Assembly (NCBI RefSeq): GCF_032854445.1
Contig: NC_088300.1
Span: 9,610,001 to 9,674,000 of the forward strand
Source of the DNA: Liolophura sinensis
Taxonomy: Eukaryota > Mollusca > Polyplacophora > Chitonida > Chitonidae
Direction: 5' to 3'
Length of the DNA stretch: 64,000 nucleotides
Shown: piece by piece, positions 47,901 through 56,800 of the stretch
How the letters are laid out: every line of letters begins with the position of its first letter
Position numbering within the stretch: the first letter of the stretch is position 1
Program-made: the position numbers and the translations under genes
The notes under the pieces: generated by a model
The model's input: only the letters and a program-made list of their open reading frames with translations
Database searches by the model: none
What the model was told of the DNA's origin: nothing

Positions 47901-48034
47901 TCGTTGTTGAAACTGTGATACGATGAGCAAGATTGCTCGGATTATCACAAAAACATTACCTTTTCTTCCACACAATTTACCAAAATTGCGGGATATTTCC
48001 GACTTAGCCATCGGAAGAACGCTGGGACTCCCAT
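20863..48034 (-). CDS. XRN2: 5'-3' exoribonuclease 2, complete 33-exon gene (981 aa)
   Basis: Nuclear enzyme that degrades 5'-monophosphate RNA; in animals it drives torpedo transcription termination and rRNA/snoRNA trimming. Exons 5' to 3': 48034-47960, 44868-44741, 43626-43515, 43292-43231, 42961-42850, 42132-41970, 41821-41771, 41167-41150, 40818-40729, 40420-40371, 40162-40037, 39870-39791, 39265-39208, 38598-38541, 37728-37679, 36594-36547, 36347-36300, 35374-35177, 34258-34176, 32960-32876, 32654-32604, 31964-31857, 31577-31488, 31199-31127, 30500-30417, 28827-28727, 28010-27931, 27151-27083, 25976-25839, 24703-24645, 23775-23718, 23371-23089, 20919-20863. The 2946 nt close in frame. 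Motifs: [15 protein letters not shown] start; DMNGIIHP (54-61); PGEGEHK (202-208); catalytic GADADLIML (Asp234, Asp236); CCHC zinc knuckle (Cys264, Cys267, His272, Cys277); GNDFLPHLP (343-351); [15 protein letters not shown] (538-552), [12 protein letters not shown] and [10 protein letters not shown] in CR2. The tail is Gly/Gln/Tyr-rich, about 30 residues longer overall than human. Intron 29 is GC-AG; donors of exons 15 and 23 are weak. Confidence 0.96.
20920..23088 (-). other. XRN2 intron 32, about 2.2 kb without recognised element
   Basis: AT-rich intron. Open frames within it (for example 22585-22845) have no splice context or family resemblance. Confidence 0.6.
23089..23371 (-). CDS. XRN2: XRN2 exon 32: Gly-rich then Gln/Tyr-rich tail
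   Basis: This 283-nt exon encodes [18 protein letters not shown]-type sequence (RGG/YGG repeats), then a Gln/Asn/Tyr/Ser-rich stretch including [20 protein letters not shown]. It is the largest exon of the gene. Low-complexity Arg/Gly tails are known in XRN2 relatives; a role in RNA binding is inference. The frame is fixed by phase with exons 31 and 33. Confidence 0.85.
23797..23928 (-). mobile_element. SINE family A 3' fragment just upstream of XRN2 exon 31
   Basis: (TTTA)n, GATTGGTTTTTTAACGGCGT, ACTCAAGAATATTTCACTTA, GGTCAGCATTATGGTGGGAA, then a truncated body. It ends about 20 bp before the exon 31 acceptor, so its AT-rich tail (AATAAATAAATAAATTTAAT on the transcript strand) forms the region upstream of that splice site. 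Confidence 0.85.
24790..25400. repeat. 25-bp minisatellite in XRN2 intron 29
   Basis: Around 24 units of AAATCCACCACCCAAATACA plus GCTCT, with variants. It lies between exons 29 and 30 and starts less than 100 bp after exon 30 in plus coordinates. Confidence 0.9.
25971..26478. repeat. 39-bp array containing the XRN2 exon 29 acceptor
   Basis: Thirteen units of CATTCTGTAATGTAGAATGA plus ACAATGCATTAGCCACTGG. On the transcript strand each unit reads CATTACAGAATGCCAG, identical to the 3' splice site and first 8 nt of exon 29. Twelve of the thirteen keep the AG; the unit at about 26054 has ACTG instead. Confidence 0.92.
28138..28325. repeat. About 35-bp array in XRN2 intron 26
   Basis: Five to six units of the type CATCAAAATGCCTGGACAAG plus CACAATTCGTATGTC, with the first units diverged. 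The array lies about 130 bp upstream (transcript sense) of exon 27 and shares no sequence with it. Confidence 0.85.
28895..29998. repeat. 48-bp minisatellite, about 23 copies, in XRN2 intron 25
   Basis: Unit ACCAGATACACCTCAGGTAA plus AGTAGCCTGCTAGATCATGC and CACTATTG. Variants alternate (CTCAGG or CCCAGG; CCTGCT or CCACCT), showing subfamily structure. It lies within 28828-30416 and carries in-frame stops. Confidence 0.93.
32627..32758. repeat. 66-bp direct duplication spanning the XRN2 exon 21 acceptor
   Basis: Two adjacent 66-bp copies start AACATAAGCCCCTCACATAA at 32627 and 32693. Each contains, on the transcript strand, a CTTTGNCNGCAG acceptor followed by GCTAACCATTATGTGAGGGG, the start of exon 21. 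Only the 32604-32654 copy continues into the conserved CWVLRYYYQ coding segment. Confidence 0.9.
33003..33162 (+). mobile_element. SINE family A 3' part in XRN2 intron 19
   Basis: CATACGTGGGAAGGTCTTAC, GTGGGTTTCCCCTTGGCTCT, CAAGTGAAATATTCTTGAGT, then an (AATA)n tail. It is antisense to XRN2 and lies 42 bp upstream (transcript sense) of exon 20. The CCACCATAATGC core is shortened. Confidence 0.85.
33349..34101. mobile_element. Candidate hAT-like non-autonomous element (weak)
   Basis: CAGGGTTTCCGC at 33349 and GCGGAAACTCTG ending at 34101 are near-perfect inverted ends of a hAT-like type. The interior has a direct repeat (GTGAATTACATTC at about 33564 and 33797). I do not find matching 8-bp target duplications, so the call stays tentative. 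Confidence 0.3.
35379..35642 (-). mobile_element. SINE family A, full length, with 12-bp target-site duplication
   Basis: The youngest-looking copy. Flanking CTGTCAATCTGA occurs at 35367-35378 and 35643-35654. On the minus strand the element begins GGGGGCCTCCGTGGCTCAGT, has A-box-like GGTTAGGGCGCTAGCGCAG and B-box-like GAGTTCAAGTCC, then the body, and an AATAAATCAAAT tail. The insertion lies at the 3' splice site of XRN2 exon 18. Confidence 0.92.
36090..36216 (-). mobile_element. SINE family A 3' fragment in XRN2 intron 17
   Basis: Tail (TTTAT)n, GTGTTCTACACCATACTCAA, GACGGCAGCCTGCACTATTG, GAGCCCCGGGGGAAACTCAC. The head half is absent. Confidence 0.8.
37745..38345. repeat. 21-bp minisatellite, about 28 copies, in XRN2 intron 14
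   Basis: Unit ACTCTAGTTCTAACAACCAGT with TAA/TGA-flanking variants. As 21 is a multiple of three, 7-residue repeat frames stay open on both strands (SSSDNQY on plus, LLELEYW on minus). They are by-products inside the intron between exons 14 and 15. Confidence 0.93.
41150..41167 (-). CDS. XRN2: XRN2 exon 8: 18-nt microexon in the active site
   Basis: The exon is CTGATCTGATCATGTTGG between a TTTTTCAG acceptor and a GTAAGTATT donor. With one base from exon 7 and two from exon 9 it supplies A-D-L-I-M-L-G of the catalytic GADADLIMLGLATHEP segment. Phases on both sides fit exactly, and family conservation demands these residues. Confidence 0.92.
41440..41600 (+). mobile_element. SINE family A 3' part in XRN2 intron 7
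   Basis: GATGGTTGTGGGTTTCAATT, GGTTTCCTCCAACCATAATG, GTATAAGTGAAATATTCTTG, CACCAATCAAATAAACAAAT. It sits between the microexon (41150-41167) and exon 7. Confidence 0.85.
42485..42830. repeat. CACACCCCAACACCTGAC-type array in XRN2 intron 5
   Basis: Degenerate 18-20-bp units of ACCACACCCCAACACCTG with longer period variants containing TATGTGACACCCACATC. The array ends about 20 bp from the exon 5 donor (exon 42850-42961) and makes that region C-rich on plus and G-rich in the transcript. Confidence 0.85.
43615..44345. repeat. 66-bp array derived from the XRN2 exon 3 acceptor
   Basis: About eleven units of TTCTTGGGAGCAGGTGTGAA plus ACAACACATGTATGATTCAC and AGGTACGATTAAACTACATC. On the transcript strand each resembles exon 3's 3' splice site and first 18 nt (CCTGCTCCCAAGAAT). 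All but one copy read TTTCACACC where the true acceptor reads TTTCAGGCC. The unit near 44090 reads TTTCAGACC. Confidence 0.92.
44885..45118 (-). mobile_element. SINE family A, near full length, in XRN2 intron 1
   Basis: TTATTGGAATTTTACGCTGT, GTCAGCATTATGGTCATGAG, CCCACAACCATCCGCAAATT, GAGAGGAAGCCGACATGAGC, then a degraded head. It ends 17 bp from the exon 2 acceptor at 44868. Confidence 0.85.
45119..46739 (-). other. XRN2 intron 1 interior without recognised element
   Basis: Apart from three tandem TTCACATGAAAGA copies near 45608-45640, I see no repeat, exon or RNA gene. Open frames (45256-45483, 46116-46352) lack support. Confidence 0.55.
46745..47735. mobile_element. About 1-kb foldback element in XRN2 intron 1 with a nested SINE
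   Basis: The left arm (about 46745-47050) and the reverse complement of the right arm (about 47245-47735) align over their length: GCCAGGCAGCTGGATACGAA against GCCAGGCAGACGGATATGAA; CATATTTATTAAATTCCCCA against CATATTTATTAAAGTCCTCA; CCCGTCCATCCAGCCACT against CCCGCCCATCCAGCCACT. Arms are roughly 300 bp. The right arm is split by a family-A SINE at 47440-47555. No coding capacity is seen. Confidence 0.75.
47440..47555 (-). mobile_element. SINE family A 3' fragment nested in the foldback right arm
   Basis: (ATTT)n, GATTGGTGTTTTACGCAGTA, CAAGAATATTTCACTTATAT, GGCGGCCAGCATTATGGTGG, GAAACCGGGAAGAGCCCG. Both flanks carry a similar block of about 55 bp (CTAAGCATTGTAAAG plus AGTGG), longer than a normal target-site duplication. 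Confidence 0.85.
47960..48034 (-). CDS. XRN2: XRN2 exon 1
   Basis: Encodes 25 residues, [15 protein letters not shown] through VNCVEEK, the invariant N-terminus of XRN2/Rat1 enzymes (Phe6 and Phe7 lie in the conserved GVPxFFRW motif). The donor is AAAAG/GTAATG, phase 0. The ATG is at 48034-48032, facing the HEAT-like gene. Confidence 0.95.
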
Positions 48035-48286
48035 CGGGAATCAGGTTTTTCAGCGATTTAATCACTTATGTTTGACGCTTCTGTTTTCTTGCAGCAGGGG
48101 AGTTAGCAAGTACTTCCGCCAAGACATGGGTCCAAAATTATTTTGTTAGTTTAATTCTGATTGGGCCAAGCTTTAATTGTGACCAATGAAAGTAACTTTT
48201 ACATAATGCGTTCGTACCACTTCCCGCGGAGCACTCCATCTTAATTCTTATTGGCTATTTCATTACACAGTTAACCAATTAAAAGG
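48035..48286. promoter_or_regulatory. Putative bidirectional promoter between XRN2 and the HEAT-like gene
   Basis: The start codons of two divergent genes are 252 bp apart. The interval carries four CCAAT-type boxes in both orientations: ATTGG at 48160 and 48250, CCAAT at 48183 and 48275. It also has a YY1-like CCATCTT at 48236 and a GC-rich CTTCCCGCGGAG at about 48220. No TATA box is evident. CCAAT (NF-Y) pairs and TATA-less architecture are typical of bidirectional housekeeping promoters; activity is inferred. Confidence 0.65.
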
Positions 48287-51200
48287 ATGCTTGTTGAAGA
48301 TGTTCAGTTTGACACAAACAACATCGAAATGGCAGAGGAAATATTGAAACTGATCTGTAGCTCTGCTAAACTAGAACGTGACAGAGGTGTGGCAGAGCTG
48401 CAGCGATTTATAGCCACATTAGATGGACCAGGAATCCAAGAACTTGAGCAACGGTTCCTCCAGTTGTTAGGAGACACCAGCGCAGAATGGGAAAAGAAGC
48501 ATGGAGCTCTGATGGGTGCCAAAGCTGTCCTTGTACTGCAAGTTTCTTCCGACGATTTTTCGTCTGTAATGGGAGAAAAGGCCATCAGTTTGTTGGATGA
48601 TGGAGAGTTCCGTGTAAGAATTGCTGCTGGTGAGAACGAATAATCTTTAGGTTGTCACTGGATACAGCTGTCATATCTGTAATTATTTAATTCTCGCCAT
48701 GTACTGACAAACAGCACCATCATTTCAATGCCCGTACCGATTTTACTCTAGAAAATGAAAGAATAAACAAACAAGCAAACACAAGAAAAATGTAATGGCA
48801 TGCCGTGTGACTTCCATGTGTACATTTTAAATGATTGCAAGAAGATTAACATTTCAAGAATTGAATGTTGATTAGTGTACTTTATGTAAAGTAGTTCACA
48901 TTTTTTAAGTGACACATTTTGTTCGATACTGATTGACTGGTCTTACTTATAGAATCACTGAAGAGGTTTTTGTGTAATTGCATGAATTTACTATCAGAAA
49001 AATTAAGTGTTTGCATCAACAGTGAATGTATCATTTTAAGGTCTTGATATGTGATTTGGAAAGTGCATTTTTACATATAAAACTTATGTGTATGAACAGC
49101 ATTGTTCAGTTGACGTAGGCTGTCTTCAGATATTTATCTCATCCACCTTATAGGCTCACTTAAGCATTTTTTGTAAAGTTTTCTTGTCAGAAAAACTAAA
49201 GTGTTGGCATCCAAAGTAAAAGTATCATTTCATGGCCTTTATATGATTTGGAAAGAGCGTTTTTACATACCAATGTTGTATGTATGAACAACATTGTTCT
49301 AGATATTTATCACATTAAGTTATTAGGTTAAGGAGCTTTAAGAGGCTGCATTTGAATATAACTCAACGTGTGTTAGTTCAGAATTTTAGTGATTTCTCAT
49401 GTTTGATTGCCTCATGTAATGTTTGTAATATTCAAGGTCTGTCTCTTCTTTCAGGAGAGGTGATGGGTGCTCTGTGTAGTAGGGTAGGTCCTGAGATATA
49501 TGGGCTATACAAGGATGTCATACTTCAGGGAGTGCGATCAAACCTTGAGCGAGATCTTAGTCTGCTAGAACCGATGACTTCAAGTCAGGAGGACACAGAA
49601 AAACTTGTGGAAAAACTTGGAAACCTGGCAGATAGGAAAAGGGTATGACTCAAAAATATACGTAAAAATGATAAATGAAACGTATGGATTTCATAATTTA
49701 ATATTCAGTTTAGCGTTTCGTAAAGAATATTTCACTTTTATGATGACAGTCTTGGGGATACAAATGGCCTTAAACTTCCTAAGACCCTAATGATCAGTAA
49801 GGAAATAAAATAGTCAGTAACCATTACGTCATTATGTCCGAGAATTTCACATTACTAGGCGGAATATATGCATAAAATTTTGTCATAATTTTGAGACATA
49901 AAATGAAAATTTTGTGTGACACAAATTTCTGTTAACCACATTGCTATAGTCTGCATTTCAGATTTTGTGGAGCCATTAAGGTATTTATCCACTGATGCTA
50001 TTTTGCAGGACATTCCGTTCATTTAATTGACACAGTACATGTTGAATGGTTATTGACTTGTTTGGGGAAGGGGGTATCTCTTCACACATGCTACAAAAAT
50101 ATATGTAATGTATTTTGCTTCCAGAGGAACAGTGCAGATGCTGCTCAGATATTCCATGACACAGCTGGTTGGAAAGCACTTGAAACATGGATGAAGTAAG
50201 ATATTTCACCCACCACATACGATTAAAAGAAACTCAAAATTGACGTGGAGGTAATATAAAAGGTTAAAAACAAACACTTGATCATGGCTGTCTTTCCATG
50301 GCTAGGGTACATTATGTCTTGGATCAATCCTATCATCTCACTCCTGAAATGTTAAGATTAGATATTTGTCTTGAATTGATTTTCGTTTAAAATTAGATAT
50401 TTGAAGTGATCTTCAGTGTTCCATGATGAAATCACATCCTGTCTTTAGGAACAAAATGCTCTCGGTGCTTTGATGAAAGTAATTCTATGTTTGCAGGTGC
50501 CTCCAGTCTATGATAGATGGTTGTGGCCATCTGTTTAACCCTCATGTAGATCAGGACCTGTTAGACCTGATATTCCAAGCACTGAATCACACTAACAGGT
50601 TTGTGCGGGAGACTGGCTATTATGTGTGCGCCTCTCTCGTCTCCTGTGGAATTGATCACAATGGTAGGTGCTATGCCTCTGAGCTTAAACAGATAGTTCC
50701 GTAATCAAGTGTTAAAATGTGGACCGAGAATTGCTTGGGCACCGTAAACATGTACGGCTAAGAGATTATCATTGGAATGATTAAACTGTATAAATGTGCT
50801 ATGAGAGACCGTTACCAGAGCTGATTAATTTCAGATATCATGTGTTTGTTGTGTTACTTTTCTGCAGCCCCTGATGGTGTGGTTGCTATAGATGAGAGCA
50901 ATGCTGTGTACAGATATGGCCATCAGTTCACAGAGTACCTGGGCAAGGGTCTCAGTGACAACTGGAGTCAGGTGGGTTCTTTCTGCACTGCACGTTTGCT
51001 TCTGTGTATGTTCATGTACTGTCTTGTACTTCAGTTGCCATTATACGCAGAAGTAATTTGAGCAGTAACAGAAAACTGCATTGGCTAGGGTGCGTTAGAA
51101 GTAATGGTTTGTTCAGATTATATTTATTTTTTTATTGATTTGATTGATGTTTTACACCGAACTCGAGAGTATTTCATTTATATGACGGCAGCCATCATTA

Positions 51201-53769
51201 GGTGGAGGGGTGGGGGGGAACCCACGACCATCCACATGTTGCTGGCAGACTTTCCCATGTACGGGCAGAGAGGAAGCCAGCACGAGCTAGATTAACTCAC
51301 AGGGACCGCGTTGGTGAGAGGCTCCTGGGTTATTGTGCCATGCTGGCGCGCTAACCACCTCAGCCACGGAGGCCCCCAGTACTTTTTGTAATATATCATA
51401 ATGCGTAGACTGTTTGTTCACAACAGCATTGAGAAGTCTCAACATTAAAACCAATATTCAACAAGCAAGTACTGTAAGTACATTCTTTTGTTTCAGGTTC
51501 GTCTAGCAGCGTCAATTGCCACCCGCAAGTTTTTACAATCTCTGCCCTCAGATGAAATCCGAGGACAGTTCTACCCAGTGCTAATTCCTCGTATGTGCCT
51601 GAACAGGTCAGCAATCTCTCCGTGCTCGTCATAGTTCTTTTCGCTCAAAATTATCCGTAACTATATCTAGGTCGATTGACATATTATTTATCAGGGTTCT
51701 CAAAATTTCAAATAATATGGTAGCCCCGCCCGCTCATTTGTATTTTAACTGTGTGCAAATTGAATTGTTAAGCTTTGAGAAATCATGACTACTTCTGTAG
51801 GAAAAACAGTTATTTAGTTTTAACACCTTTCAAAAACTTTTGTTCTTTTAGATATTATGTGGCTGAAGGTGTAAAGATATTCTCACAGGAAACTTGGCGT
51901 CAGATAACTCAAGGGGAAGGGAAGCAACTGGTGGAAAGGTACATGCCTCAGGTGGTATGTATGAGCTATCTCCCTTGATGGGATTGGCGCGAACCATGAT
52001 TTAGAGGGATGTTTGAGAAACATTTTAACCCTGACAAGTTTCGTTTAGTATCTTATAAAGGAAAGTAGTGTCTGAAAACTTTGTCATTTTTGTTTTGGGT
52101 AAGCGCCTTTGAAATTATCAGTAACCAGTATTTCATCAAAACTTCAACGTAAAAAGACATAAAGATGCCTTGCATGTTGTGTGTTGTTTTAGTCTTTTAA
52201 TGTAATTTATTCTCAAGATAATTGGATTTAGGACGTAATTTATAGGGTTTAAAGATGTTGGAAAGACAGGAAAAAGAATTTGTGTATTAATACCAACTAT
52301 TGTGTGTTCAGGTGGAGTATTACATTGAACAGTCAGAAGCTGACAATCATGCTGTGAGGGAAGCAGCCTGTGCCTGTATTGCTGAGTTAGGACATAAGGT
52401 AACATGAGTTAGGACAAGGTAACATGAGTTAGGACATAAGGTAACATGAGTTAGTACACAAGGTAACATGAGTTAGGACACAAGGTAACATGAGTTAGGA
52501 CATACGATAACATGAGTTTGTGCACAAGGTATCATGAGTTAGGACATAAGGTAACATGAGTTAGGATGTAAGGTAACATGAGTTAGGATATAAGGTAACA
52601 TGAGTTAGTACATAAGGTAACATGAGTTAGGACATAAGGTGACATGAGTTAGGATATAAGGTACCATGAGTTAGTACATAAGGTAACATGAGTTAGGACA
52701 TAAGGTAACATGAGTTAGGATATAAGGTAACATGAGTTAGGATATAAGGTAACACGAGTTAGTACACAAGGTAACATGAGTTAGGACATAAGGTAACATG
52801 AGTTAGGATATAAGGTAACACGAGTTAGTACATAAGGTAACATGAGTTAGGACATAAGGTAACATGAGTTAGGATATAAGGTAACACGAGTTAGTACATA
52901 AGGTAACATGAGTTAGGACATAAGGTAACATGAATTAGGACATAAGGTAACATCACACAAACCTCGCCTCTAACATTGTCCAGATCTCCTTTGTAACACT
53001 ACAAAGGGCTAATATCAAATGTATATGTGTATCATCGGAGGGGCATTTATAGCATTTAGCATAGCTACTTTGTATCACAGTAATATCATACAGACCTCCA
53101 GGATCAAACCCAGGTTGGGTCATACCAAAGACTTTAAAAATGGCACCTTTCACAGCCTCGCTTAGCACTCAGTAATGACAGTGATGGCACCACTTTGGTG
53201 ACAATTTTTGCTATTTGTCACATTGTTATGTCATTGTTTTATAAAGTCAAGCCACTTACAAAGGTATACACATTGATTTGTGTGGAATGAAAATTGTCTT
53301 GTCATAATTCCTGATCATACCACCGGGTTATTTTAAATGCTTGAGGAGATAAGGATTGCTGTTGTTAATCTAAATGTCCTGTTATCATGTCAGAGCTATC
53401 TTGTTTTGTTATAGCTGGACAAGTCAGTGGTCAGTCCTTACATCCCCAAACTGCTAGATGCATTAATTGTCTGTTTCAATGATGACAGCTGGCCTGTCAG
53501 AGATGGTAAGATTTTTGACATAACACATTAAATAGGTGGTGTAGAAATCTGCAACTGTACATGGCTATTTCATAGTTGATATATTTTCACACTGCTGTAA
53601 TACTCCTTAATATCAAAACAACACAAGTTTTATGAAAATTTCTTCTTGATTTGGTCCAATTTTTTCTCCGCCCATCCTGGTAGATGTGATTCTGTCTTGT
53701 GAATTGCAAACAGATAGTGTCATGGCCTGCTTTCTTCATGGTCTATTCCTCCACCACCTCATGAAGCAG

Positions 53770-53806
<37 letters not shown>

Positions 53807-56800
53807 TGATATTTATTCAATTTGAGGTTGTTTTTTTTTTGAAAGAAAAAATTTACATAAACTCAATTTGAAGATATCAAACAATATGGAACATTTTTGT
53901 AACAATCTTGGTGTATCTATACATGTATACAATGTTCCAATATTACAGTTGTACCAAAAGGCTAATCAACTTCAGTGCTGAATTTGTCATAATGAACAAT
54001 AGTATCAGAAGGATGATGGACTGTATCTGTTTGGACTGAAGATGATTTTCATGTAAAATTAGATCTAGAACAGCACGCTGTAACTAAACCTTCAAGTAAA
54101 CAAATTTACTCTTTTTGATAACTCCTAATAATGTAGGTATTTCATATGAGTGTATGATGTGAACCACGAGAAATAGACATTCTTTTTCATAATGTGACAT
54201 ACATATATATAATACTTTGCCTGTAATACACAAATTTAACTTCTTCGTTATGCGGACCCTCGAAATATCCCAGAAGCATCTGCAAAGTATTTATTTTTAT
54301 CTCAGTATTTAATTAAATCGCGTTCTGTCGTACCTTCCTGGTCACACCTGTCACAGTTTGGGTACTCATTGACCATCACTCTGGACAGATACTTATCTCA
54401 TGGATATATTAGCGTGCAAAATCTTGTATTGCATTGATTTCACTTTGTTGTTGACACCAATTTCATGAGATAAAGGCCTATAACCTTGTTAATGAAGCAA
54501 CTTTATCAGTTATCTCCTTTTATATTCTCAATTTTCAGCTGCTTGTGTGGCATGTGGCAACTTTGTGCAGTGTTTTCCACAAGAATCTAAGTAAGTGAAT
54601 CTGAACTTATTTGTGGTATTGAAACATTGCAGTAATGCATGAGCACATACCCACTGTTTTAGCTTTATGTATTTGTGAGTCGTATTTGTCATGGATGACA
54701 GATGATGAACTTTGCTGGCTTTGATGAACTTGGATGGCCTGGGAGTCTATTTTATCAAACCTCACTGAACTGCCAGGAAGAGTAAACTAGGGGCATTCTT
54801 ATCTCAACCCATAAGACATGTCTTAAGAAGGTTTAGAAATATTTTTCCTTGTCTTGAAATGGCCACAGTTTCAGTCCTGAAAACATTGTTAAATGTTTGT
54901 CATAATGCCTTTTTAAGTGATGCAAAATTAAACTTTTAGATTAAATGTTTAGATATGAAAATTAATTTTTTTATTTGATGCCTTCCAAGAATTTGGTTGG
55001 TAGAGCGTCCGCTTCGGGACTGGTAGATCCAGGATCAATCCTTGATCGAGTCACACCTAAGACTTTAAAAGAGGAAGTTGTAACTTCCTCGCTTGGCGTT
55101 CAGCATTACGGGGATAGTGCAACGACTGGTTGACCCATATCAGTATAATGGCTCGGGCGGGGCGGCTTGCTTGCCTTCGGTAAGTCGTCTCAGTGAGGCA
55201 GCACTAAATAAAAGAGCGGTGGAAATCCGTCCTGCAACAAGGAGGCACATTACACGTATATGCACCCTAATGATTCCTTCGTCGTCATATGACTGAAAAA
55301 TTGTTGAGAACGACGTTAAACCCCAAGCACTCACTCACTCCAAGAATTTGGTCAGTGAATGTATACAATTTTTTTCCCTCAGGGATTCCATGCCTACATT
55401 GTACCCACTGTTCTTCAACAATTTACAAGACAACATCCCATCTGTGAGACAGGGTGCTGCTCTGGCCCTAGCTAATGTTCTCAAAGCATATGGTGAGTTT
55501 ACTCCCGTGTATGAGTTGGTCTGATGCGTATGAGTGGAACTAATGTTTGCTCCTGTTTATGAGTGGAACTGATATTTACTCCTGTTTCAGTTGAACAGAT
55601 GTTTACTCCTGTGTATGAGTGAGACTGATATTTACTCCTGTGTGACTGGAACTGATGTTTACTCCTGTGTATGGGTGTGACGGATGTTTACTCCTGTGTA
55701 TGAGTGTGACTGATGTATACTCTTGTGTGTGAGTGTGACTGATGTGTACTCTTGTGTATGAGTTTTACTGATGTTTACTCCTTGGAATGAGTGGGAGTGT
55801 TTACCCTTGTGTATGAGTGGGAGTTATGTTTACTCTTGTGTATGAGTGAGAGTGGTGTTTACTCTTGTGTATGAGTGTGACTGATGTGTACTCTTGTGTA
55901 TGAGTGGAACTAATGTTTACTCCTGTGTAAACATCACCGTGACTGATGACATGGAACACTTGTGGCGTGACAATACAATGACGTGGTGAAATGGGGCCTC
56001 ACCCAATAAAATGATTTCAGTTTGCGCATTAATTCAGCCTCGCAGGGTTTAAATTACATATACCTCTTGAGGTATATACCTCGTCTGCAGCTCTTGACAA
56101 GTGTATGTCAACATTTTAATCCGTTTGATCAGCCGATGGCATTCGAGAATCATGGATGACCTAGGGACAGCATTATTTATTAATGCGATTTCTGGGTACA
56201 ACACACAGGCTGGTCCTAAAAATTGGTATTAAAACAGCAACAACGAAAAATTAATGTTAGTATGTTATGAAGAGAAAGTAAAATATTAGCTACTTATTAC
56301 ATGCATATATTTTCCAGGGGACGAGAGTGCTAAAATAGTAATAGCTAAAATCAAAGAGGGTCTAGAGGGTGTAGCATCCCAGCCAGTGACCGCTGAGAAG
56401 TACGGGGATCTGGAAAAGGGCCCTGCGACTTACGGAGTTGTGAAGAGAGCCAGGGATAATGATATGGATCTACACACAGACAAACAGGTGAGAGGTGTGA
56501 ATGTATGAAGACACCTTGAGAACCTGAAATTAACAATCATAGTGGATCTAACCATGCTTCTGAGAATACCAACACCAACAAAAAATTAGAATGGTGTAAT
56601 TTTTTTTATACAGTCATGTATCTTTTTACTTGAAAAGGAAAAAGTTTGAATATGTTCAAAGTAGGAATATATGATGAGATTTATTCACGGTGAAAACTTG
56701 TTCCCATGGATACGAGATTTGTCTTTCAGTTCCTTGCTTCATTGTAGAAGCATCTTTCACATGGAGATTTTCCAGTTTGATTTGAGTATATTACAAGGTA

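Noticed and set aside
54998-55070. tRNA-like segment with A and B box resemblance
   Set aside because: It is the head of a SINE flanked by target-site duplications, not a folded tRNA gene.
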